Source: Baffinella frigidus (taxonomy: Eukaryota; Cryptophyceae; Cryptomonadales; Baffinellaceae). Taken from it: a stretch of 12,859 bases of DNA. Below, in pieces: positions 8,039 through 12,859 of this stretch. Under the pieces are notes generated by a model. It ran no database searches. It saw nothing but the letters and a program-made list of their open reading frames with translations, and was not told where the DNA came from. The stretch's first letter is position 1; each line of letters starts with the position of its first letter. The position numbers and the translations under genes were made by a program. Location: the NCBI GenBank assembly GCA_026770585.1, contig MU646377.1, positions 497,443 to 510,301 on the forward strand. The letters run 5' to 3'.

Positions 8039-8070
<32 letters not shown>

Positions 8071-10937
8071 ACCATCAACCCTCAACCGCACACCCAGACT
8101 GTTGAAAATATTCTGTCAGCCCGAGTACACTCTGAACCGTAAACTGTAAACCGTAAACCCAAGCCCCAAACCCCAAACCCCAAACCCCAAACCCCAAACC
8201 CCAAAACCTACACCCTCACCCCTAACCCTTAACCCTAACCTCCCTGCCGAGCAGGTGTACGCGTCGGGGGCGGAGCGGAGAGAGAGGGACAACTTTGTGA
8301 AGGAGGCTGGGAAGGCGAAGGCGGTCGCGGCGGCGCGTGACAAGGTAGCCTTGCGCCCCACACCCTACACCCTGTGGGTAGGGTTTGTTTTGTAGCGTTC
8401 AGAAACCCTACACCCTACACCCTGCACCCTACATCCCACACCCCACACCCGACACCCTACACCCTACACCCTGCACTCTGCACCCTGCGCCGGAGCGGAG
8501 GGTGGGGGACAGCTTTGTGAAGGAGGCTGGGAAGGCGAAAGCGGTCGCGGCGGCGCGTGATAAGGTAACCCTGAACCCTACACCCCACACCCTGTGGGTA
8601 GGATACTATCTTGTAGCGTTCAGAAACCGTACACCCTGCACCCCACACCCTACACCCTGTGGGTAGGATTATCTTGTAGCGTTCAGAAACCCTATACCCT
8701 GCACTCTACACCCTACACCCCACACCCTGCACCCTGCACCCTGCACCCTGCACCCTGCACCCTATACCCTGCACCCTGCACCGGAGCGGAGGGTGAGGGA
8801 TGACTTTGTGAAGGAGGCTGGGACGGCGAAAGCGGTTGGAGCGGCGCGCGATAAGGTAGCCCTATACCCTGTGGGTATCTAGTGGCGTTCATAAACCCTA
8901 GACCCTAGACCCTGAACCCTAGACCCTGCACCCTACACCCCACACTCCAAGCTCTGAACCCTGAACCCTAAACCCTCTTAGCTACCTCCGCCCTGAACCC
9001 CAAACTTCCCCACAGGCGAAGCATGTGGCAGACGCGCAGATATCGCACTACAACATCCTCTCCTTCGACCAGGACGAGGGACCCGCGGCGCACGCGCACT
9101 CTCCTGTTCCGGTCAGCACACCCTACACCCTACACCCTACAACCCACACCCTACACCCTACACCCCACACCCTACACCCTACACCCTACACCCTACACCA
9201 CGCGCTCCTAAGTACCTCGCTGGCGTTAGCTTTTTGCATGCAGTGAGGACGAAGGGCCCTTGGCCCACGCCCTCTCCGCCGCTCCGGTCTGTAACTCACA
9301 CATCCTTTGGCCATCGTAGCAACTCCTCCCTCACAGCACATCCTCCCTCGCATCCCGACACCCTTCACCCTACACCCTACACCCTGCACCCTACACCCTA
9401 CACCATGCACCCTACACCCTGCACCCTACACCCTACACCATGCACCCTACACCCTGCACCCTACACCCTACACCATGCACCCTAAACCTTGCACCCTACA
9501 CCCTGCACCATGCACCATGCACCCTGCACCCTACACCCTACATCCTGCACCCTGCAACCTAACCCCCAAACCCTACACCCTACCCCTCCCCCCCCCTCAG
9601 GCAGCCAGAACGAACGCCCCAGCGGTCCCAACAATCGCGGTCTCCGGACCGCCAGCAAACCCCAAAACCCAACCCCTAACCCCGGCGTCCCCCCAGGCTG
9701 TCGTCCCGGCAGCCCCGGAGGTGATGGCGGTCCCGGCGCTAGCGAAGGCGGTAGCCAAGGCGGCTGCTACAGGGGCGACGCGCGCGGGGGCGACGCGTGC
9801 GGGGGCGCCGCGCGCAGCTGGCGGGCTTGGAGCCAGTGAACCAGCTGGCGGGCTTGGAGCCGGTGGGATCCCGGCGGCGGGGCACGCAGGGGCGGCGTCG
9901 CGCAAGGAGGCGCTGCGCGGGGGCGGGGCGGCGGAGGTGGTGGTGGGGGACAAGGAGCCGTCTTCGCCGCCCGCGGCGGCTGCGGCGCACAACGGGGCTG
10001 TGGCCGCGGTACGCCCTCAATCCTGCACCCTCAATCCTGCACCCGAAACCAGAAACGCGGAACCCTGAACCCTGAACCCTGAACCCTGAACCCTGAACCC
10101 TGAACCCTGAACCCTGAACCCTGAACCCTAAACCTTGGACCCCAAACCCTGAACCCTGAACCCTGAACCCTGAACCCGTAACCCTGAACCCTGAACCCGT
10201 AATCCTTAGCCCGTAACCCGTAACCCGTAACCCTTAATCCTCAACCCTGAACCCGTAACCCTAAACCCTGAAACCTGCACCCTATTCCAGGGGGCGGGTG
10301 CGGCAGCGGCGTCGCATGGGAGCGCTAGCGCAGGTGACCCCTGAACCCTGCACCCTCAACCCTCAACCCCAAACCCCAAGCCCCAAACCCCAAACCCCGA
10401 ACCCCACGCCCCCAACCCCAAACCCCACACCCTACACCCCACACCTCACACCCCACACCCCAAACCCCACAACCGACACCCCACACCCCACACCCCACAC
10501 CCCACACCTCAAACCCCAAACCCCAAACCCTAAACCCCAAACCCCAAACCCCATACCCCGCAGCAGGCGCAACGAACGACGCGGCCGCACTGCACGGAAG
10601 CGCAGCGGGCAGCGCTGCAACGGCGCACACCGTCGCTGCCGAGGGCGGGGGCGTCGTGCACAGTGACGCTGTGGGTGTGGGGGGCGACATTGCGCATGCT
10701 GCCCCCGTGGCGCCTGCGGCGCCCGTGGCTGTGGCGGGCGTCCCCTCCCCAGCCACGGGCATGCCCGCCACCCCAGCCACAGGCGTACCATCTCCCCAGC
10801 CGTTCCATTGGAATGGCCAGGGGATCCCACGGGCGCATGGGGCGGGCGCGATGAAGGGGGGGGGGGTCGTGGCGGGGGAGGGGAAGAAGCGCTCCGCGAA
10901 GCTGCAGTGGAACGGCCGGGGGATCCCGCGCTTCTGA
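6405..10937 (+). CDS. Unrecognised secreted or membrane-targeted low-complexity protein, nine exons
   Basis: Exons are 6405-7439, 7649-7697, 7960-8024, 8255-8344, 9016-9111, 9601-9639, 9697-10008, 10291-10333 and 10567-10937. All borders are GT-AG, phases join correctly (including two phase-1 introns) and the TGA is at 10935, giving 699 residues. Two extra exon-4 copies (8496-8564, 8787-8855) could add 23 residues each. The protein has an N-terminal signal peptide (hydrophobic residues about 10-25, possible cleavage after ASA near 33), an Ala/Pro repeat of APEVAA type (about 165-200), and a long Arg/Glu/Ala-rich, probably helical or coiled-coil segment (about 265-420). An Ala/Gly/Pro-rich C-terminal part ends in two related motifs, WNGQGIPR and WNGRGIPR. 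No domain family or catalytic motif is recognised. A structural, cell-surface or matrix protein is possible, but this is inference. ATG 6405 is chosen because the signal peptide begins there; a second Met is three codons later. Confidence 0.75.
7440..7648 (+). repeat. Intron 1 array (CCCTAAA, CCCTCAA) with an inserted element
   Basis: The donor itself reads GTAAACCC and leads straight into CCCTAAA heptamers. They are interrupted by the 110-bp hairpin element and resume as CCCTAAA and CCCTCAA units up to the CAACCAG acceptor, which is itself one base pattern away from the repeat. Confidence 0.85.
7481..7590. mobile_element. 110-bp hairpin (MITE-like) element in intron 1
   Basis: Perfect 10-bp ends CTAGCTCTGT and ACAGAGCTAG are followed by further imperfect pairing, including CATCATT against AATGATG. 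The element is AT-richer than its surroundings and sits inside the heptamer array. No clean target-site duplication is clear (TAAAC on the left, TAAAAC on the right). It encodes nothing. The left arm matches 139-174. Confidence 0.75.
7698..7959 (+). repeat. Intron 2 telomere-like array (mixed CCCTAAA, CCCTGAA, CCCTACA)
   Basis: After the GTGGGG donor the intron is almost wholly degenerate heptamers with mixed variants, ending at TGTAAAGCAG. Confidence 0.8.
8025..8254 (+). repeat. Intron 3 arrays (CCCTCAA, then CCCCAAA)
   Basis: The donor reads GTTAACCC and runs directly into CCCTCAA units (about 8030-8087). A non-repetitive stretch of some 70 bases follows, then six or more CCCCAAA units (about 8164-8206) and CCCTAA-type units before the GAGCAG acceptor. 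Confidence 0.85.
8496..8564 (+). CDS. Second copy of exon 4, in phase
   Basis: The 69 bases encode RRVGDSFVKEAGKAKAVAAA plus RDK and end with AAG|GTAACC, matching exon 4 (8255-8344) closely. The exon is a multiple of three and phase 0 on both sides, so including it would keep the frame. Its acceptor is weak: the AG is within CCGGAG, with a C-rich heptamer array upstream. It may be an alternative exon or an unused duplicate. Confidence 0.5.
8787..8855 (+). CDS. Third copy of exon 4, in phase
   Basis: The 69 bases encode RRVRDDFVKEAGTAKAVGAA plus RDK and end AAG|GTAGCC. It is slightly more diverged than the second copy (K to T, A to G changes) but has no stop or frameshift. It shares the same weak CCGGAG acceptor. 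With all copies included, the protein would be 745 residues. Confidence 0.5.
9112..9600 (+). repeat. Intron 5 arrays (CCCTACA, CCCTGCA, CACCATG variants)
   Basis: After GTCAGC the intron is mostly CCCTACA heptamers (9118-9197). A unique stretch with a broken copy of exon 5 follows, then a second array (about 9360-9590) in which TACACCATGCACCCTACACCCTGCACC-type higher-order blocks recur. It ends with a pyrimidine run and CTCAG. The long open frames through it are products of the 7-base period. Confidence 0.85.
9244..9286 (+). pseudogene. Broken copy of the 3' end of exon 5
   Basis: The 42 bases ending at CCG|GTCTG encode EDEGPLAHALSAAP, clearly related to QDEGPAAHAHSPVP at the end of exon 5 (9070-9111). 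The nearest acceptor, GCATGCAG, gives a 43-base segment, which would shift the frame and bring in TGA at once. It is therefore a decayed duplicate rather than a usable exon. Confidence 0.6.
10009..10290 (+). repeat. Intron 7 array (CCCTGAA, CCCGTAA)
   Basis: A long nearly pure run of CCCTGAA units (about 10066-10125, resuming after 10148) changes to CCCGTAA units near 10180-10260. It ends TATTCCAG. Confidence 0.9.
10334..10566 (+). repeat. Intron 8 array (CCCCAAA, CCCCACA)
   Basis: The donor GTGACCCCTGAACCC merges with the array, which is dominated by CCCCAAA and CCCCACA units and ends CCCCGCAGCAG. Confidence 0.9.
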
Positions 10938-11367
10938 GGTTATGAGGGTTATGAGGCTGGCTTGTGGGATCCTGGGGCGGGCCCGTCTCGGTTGTGAGGC
11001 GGGCCCGTGCTCCTGCGGCGGGCTCGTCCTGAGGCTCGAAACTTGGCAGACAGCGAAAGATCCCTAGGCTGAGAGAGGCATCCAGGGCGGCGCTGCTGGG
11101 TGGGCGGGGGTGTACATGTAAGATAAATTGTCAATGGTGAAACGCGGGAATGTGTGCTGTGCGATTTTTGTGAGGACCTACTGTAGATGGTGCGATGCGG
11201 TGCGAGAGAAAGGGAGAGCGCGCGAGGCAACTGACTCGGGGACACGCTTGAAGTTGACTGCGCGGATAAGTTGACGGCACGGGTAACTTGACAGCACGGG
11301 TTGATGTGTGGCCTCCGCAAGAGTGCCTCAGGAAAGCCTGGCTTGGCCGAAAGATGACTCCCCGAAG

Positions 11368-11448
11368 GTTGACAGCGTCGACACCGAAAGTTGACAGCGT
11401 TGACACCGAAAGTTGACAGCGTTGACACCGAAAGTTGACAGCGTTGAC
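11368..11448. repeat. 22-bp tandem repeat, about 3.7 copies
   Basis: GTTGACAGCGTTGACACCGA plus AA repeats at 11368, 11390, 11412 and 11434 (last partial); the first copy has one C for T. A more worn series of GTTGAC/CTTGAC motifs at about 11251-11305 looks like an older part of the same array. Confidence 0.9.
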
Positions 11449-11643
11449 GTGGGGCTTCCCATGGCCTCTGGGCTCTGAATGCATTCTGACCTATGTCTAG
11501 GGCCCTATCGTGGTCCTAGGGGGGAAGCGGTCTTGACAAGGGCTGATGGCACGTGCTGTTTCCGTGCATGTACGAGAGACAAGCGCCTTGGGATACGTGA
11601 CCAACAGGCAGGACAGTACATGCTCTTGCTTTACTTTAGGTCC

Positions 11644-11721
11644 TTGAGCTTCTTTTAACTCCCTCCATAGGCGGACACCGGAACTTATCCTGCAGAAAAG
11701 GCCATGCTTCCTTTCGGATCA
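11644..11721 (+). repeat. Dispersed repeat, CATAGGCGGACAC family, copy 2
   Basis: It shares the TTCTTTTAACTCCC and CATAGGCGGACAC parts with 2735-2785 and the CATAGGCGGACAC...CATGCTTCCTTTCGGATCA part with 12505-12559. It is therefore the most complete of the three copies in the window. Confidence 0.8.
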
Positions 11722-12202
11722 AAAGTTGATCCTCTCCCTCTGTCCACGGTCCACCCACTCGAGGCGGACCCCGGCCTTTGTTTCACTGCCGAAAGGCTTT
11801 GCACGCGCGGACCCTTCCTCTCGAGGATCACCTACGCGGGAGGCCTAGCCGTCTTATCTGGGCAACCGCGCATCAAAATCAAAGCGCTCCCTGAACTCAC
11901 CTTGGCTGAGGAATTGGGAATTTATTTCCAGAAGTGGCCGATCCACCCGGGAAACAAAACAAGGAGATTCCCCGTGAATGTTGAATGTGAGCTACCCCGC
12001 CGGCGTAGCACCTGCCGGGATTGAGCACTCACTTCAGATTTCAAAATTGCGCGAGTGTAGAGTACAGGGGTACCTGTCTCTTGATTGTAAGGAAGCGGTA
12101 ACCTACGTCGGTGCCTCGCTCATCAGGAAGCGCCTCCCCCTACGAACCTACAGTAGGCCTATACCTCGGGCCCCAAGGTGGTCCTAGGGGGTGGAGGGTT
12201 CC

Positions 12203-12308
12203 TTATCCCTCAAGTGCCCATAGGGTGAATATTCACCCTAACTCGCCCTCGGCAGGTCCTAGGGCCCTGCCGTAGGGCGTATGAGCCTACTCGCCACTGA
12301 AGGGATAA
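12203..12308. mobile_element. 106-bp inverted-repeat element with a perfect palindrome
   Basis: Ends TTATCCCTCAAGTG (12203-12216) and CACTGAAGGGATAA (12295-12308) are inverted repeats with two mismatches. Inside lies the perfect 20-bp palindrome TAGGGTGAATATTCACCCTA (12221-12240) and a smaller stem CGGCAGG/CCTGCCG. No coding frame. It could be a non-autonomous element or a structural locus. Confidence 0.55.
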
Positions 12309-12414
12309 TCTCCCGGATTTCCCACTCCACCTTCCATGCCAAGCAACCACCAACAACGAATCCCTGAAAATGATTTGTCTGCAGATCTTTTCTGCAGAAA
12401 GGCGTGTCGTTGGG

Positions 12415-12509
12415 CTATGTTGGGCGAAATCAAAGCATCAAGGGCCTCAAGGATCCCCAACCAGCGGTGGCGCTTGAGGTCATGCAGGTTCTTGGCGCTC
12501 CCAACATAG
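12415..12509. repeat. Imperfect hairpin joined to a dispersed repeat
   Basis: CTATGTTGGG (12415-12424) pairs with CCCAACATAG (12500-12509), and CCTCAAG pairs with CTTGAGG inside. The right arm runs into the CATAGGCGGACAC dispersed repeat at 12505, so the two may belong to one larger element. Confidence 0.5.
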
Positions 12510-12559
12510 GCGGACACTGCAACGTGTTCTGCAGGAAAGCCATGCTTCCTTTCGGATCA
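12505..12559 (+). repeat. Dispersed repeat, CATAGGCGGACAC family, copy 3
   Basis: It matches 11666-11721 across about 55 bases, including CATGCTTCCTTTCGGATCA, with a few substitutions and one indel. Confidence 0.8.
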
Positions 12560-12619
12560 CACGAAGCCCCCCGGTGCAGAGGATCGCAGCAGAAACCGGC
12601 TAAAGGGTTCCAGAGCTGA

Positions 12620-12859
12620 TGGTCTATGGTTTATGGTTTGTGGTTAATGGTGTATGGTCTAGGGTTTATGGTTTGGGGTTTGGGGTTGAGGTGTTTAGGT
12701 GCGGACAGACCTGGAGAGACAGACGGTGAATCCTGGAGGCACGTTCATCCCGGGTGCCAGCGCGAGCCCGTCTTCCCGATGCGGGCCTAGGGGTTATGGT
12801 TGAGGGTTTAGGGTTTGGGTTTGAGTGTTTGGGGTTTAGAGGTTCGGGTTTGGGGTGGG
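12620..12859 (-). repeat. Telomere-like heptamers in reverse orientation
   Basis: GGTTTATGGTTTGTGG, GGGTTTGGGGTTGAGG and similar sequence are the reverse complement of the CCCTAAA-type arrays seen earlier. Within this window such arrays lie C-rich on the coding strand, so this orientation suggests introns of a minus-strand gene. The repeat is too degenerate for a functional telomere. Confidence 0.75.
12711..12786 (-). CDS. Candidate internal exon of a minus-strand gene entering from the right
   Basis: Between two reverse-oriented heptamer arrays lies a 76-base unique segment with a minus-strand acceptor CCCTAG just before 12786 and a donor AG|GTCTGTCC after 12711. One open frame reads EDGLALAPGMNVPPGFTVCL, which looks protein-like; another frame is also open, so the frame is uncertain. 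No domain is recognised. The position of unique sequence between arrays is the same as for the known exons at 7649-10333. Confidence 0.4.

Larger units (their letters stand above)
8345..9015 (+). repeat. Intron region of the duplicated exon 4 (CCCTACA, CCCTGCA) with a 40-bp recurring motif
   Basis: CCCTACA and CCCTGCA heptamers fill the region. A non-heptamer motif CCTGTGGGTAGG...TTGTAGCGTTCAGAAACC recurs at about 8370-8408, 8590-8628, 8656-8692 and, more worn, 8868-8897. It marks the unit that was duplicated together with exon 4. There are four intron motifs but three exon copies, so one exon was lost or one motif was copied alone. Confidence 0.85.
10938..12619. other. Intergenic repeat-rich region, no confident gene
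   Basis: The region begins with the 3' flank of the gene ending at 10937, which has three GGCGGGCCCGT-like motifs between about 10976 and 11027. Open frames occur at 11704-12024 (plus) and 10949-11428 (minus), but the first starts inside a dispersed repeat and the second runs through a tandem repeat, and neither resembles a known protein. The identifiable contents are the 22-bp tandem, two dispersed-repeat copies and two hairpin segments listed separately. Confidence 0.5.

Noticed and set aside
8385-9485. Long plus-strand frames encoding PTPYTLH-type heptapeptide repeats
   Set aside because: A 7-base repeat gives a 7-residue repeat in all three frames when no stop is present. These frames are by-products of intronic arrays and lie between exons with good splice borders.
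11704-12024. A 106-residue plus-strand open frame starting MLPFGS
   Set aside because: The start lies inside a dispersed repeat that is found again at 12539, and the frame is not kept between copies. A relic of a repeat-encoded protein is possible but not supported.
12620-12859. A chromosome end (true telomere)
   Set aside because: The repeat is degenerate, mixed with unique sequence that looks like an exon, and similar arrays occur in introns throughout the window.

Overview
The window looks like nuclear DNA of a protist, most likely an alga. Coding exons are short, GC-rich and separated by GT-AG introns, and a long first exon begins with a eukaryotic signal peptide. The introns are packed with heptamer arrays related to a CCCTAAA/TTTAGGG telomere repeat. 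Compact hairpin elements with terminal inverted repeats sit in introns and in exon copies, as reported for introner-type elements of dinoflagellates, pelagophytes and prasinophytes. A dinoflagellate or haptophyte would fit, but the sequence does not settle the lineage. No prokaryotic operon, tRNA, rRNA or CRISPR array was seen.

Layout. (1) Positions 832-2998, plus strand: five in-phase exons of a glutathione S-transferase-like gene whose 5' exons lie outside the window. Three extra, mostly broken copies of its second visible exon lie around the intact one. (2) Positions 2999-4745: no confident gene; palindromes, a 28-bp tandem duplication and part of a dispersed repeat theme. (3) Positions 4746-6267, minus strand: one fairly plausible short gene starting at 6267, a doubtful downstream reading frame, and a ~110-bp near-identical direct repeat. 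(4) Positions 6405-10937, plus strand: a nine-exon gene for an unrecognised secreted or membrane-targeted low-complexity protein (699 residues in the minimal model). It starts 137 bases from the minus-strand gene, head to head. Its fourth exon is present three times in tandem, and all copies are in phase. (5) Positions 10938-12620: non-coding, with a 22-bp tandem repeat, dispersed repeats and hairpin elements. (6) Positions 12620-12859: telomere-like heptamers in the opposite orientation surrounding a candidate minus-strand exon, which suggests another gene entering from the right.

The main theme is how the introns are built. In most introns the heptamer array starts at, or a few bases after, the 5' splice site; several donors read GT(N)AACCC. 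Each array is homogenised to its own variant (CCCTAAA, CCCTCAA, CCCTACA, CCCTGAA, CCCGTAA, CCCCAAA). Exon copies lie inside such introns in two unrelated genes. No function links the genes to each other.
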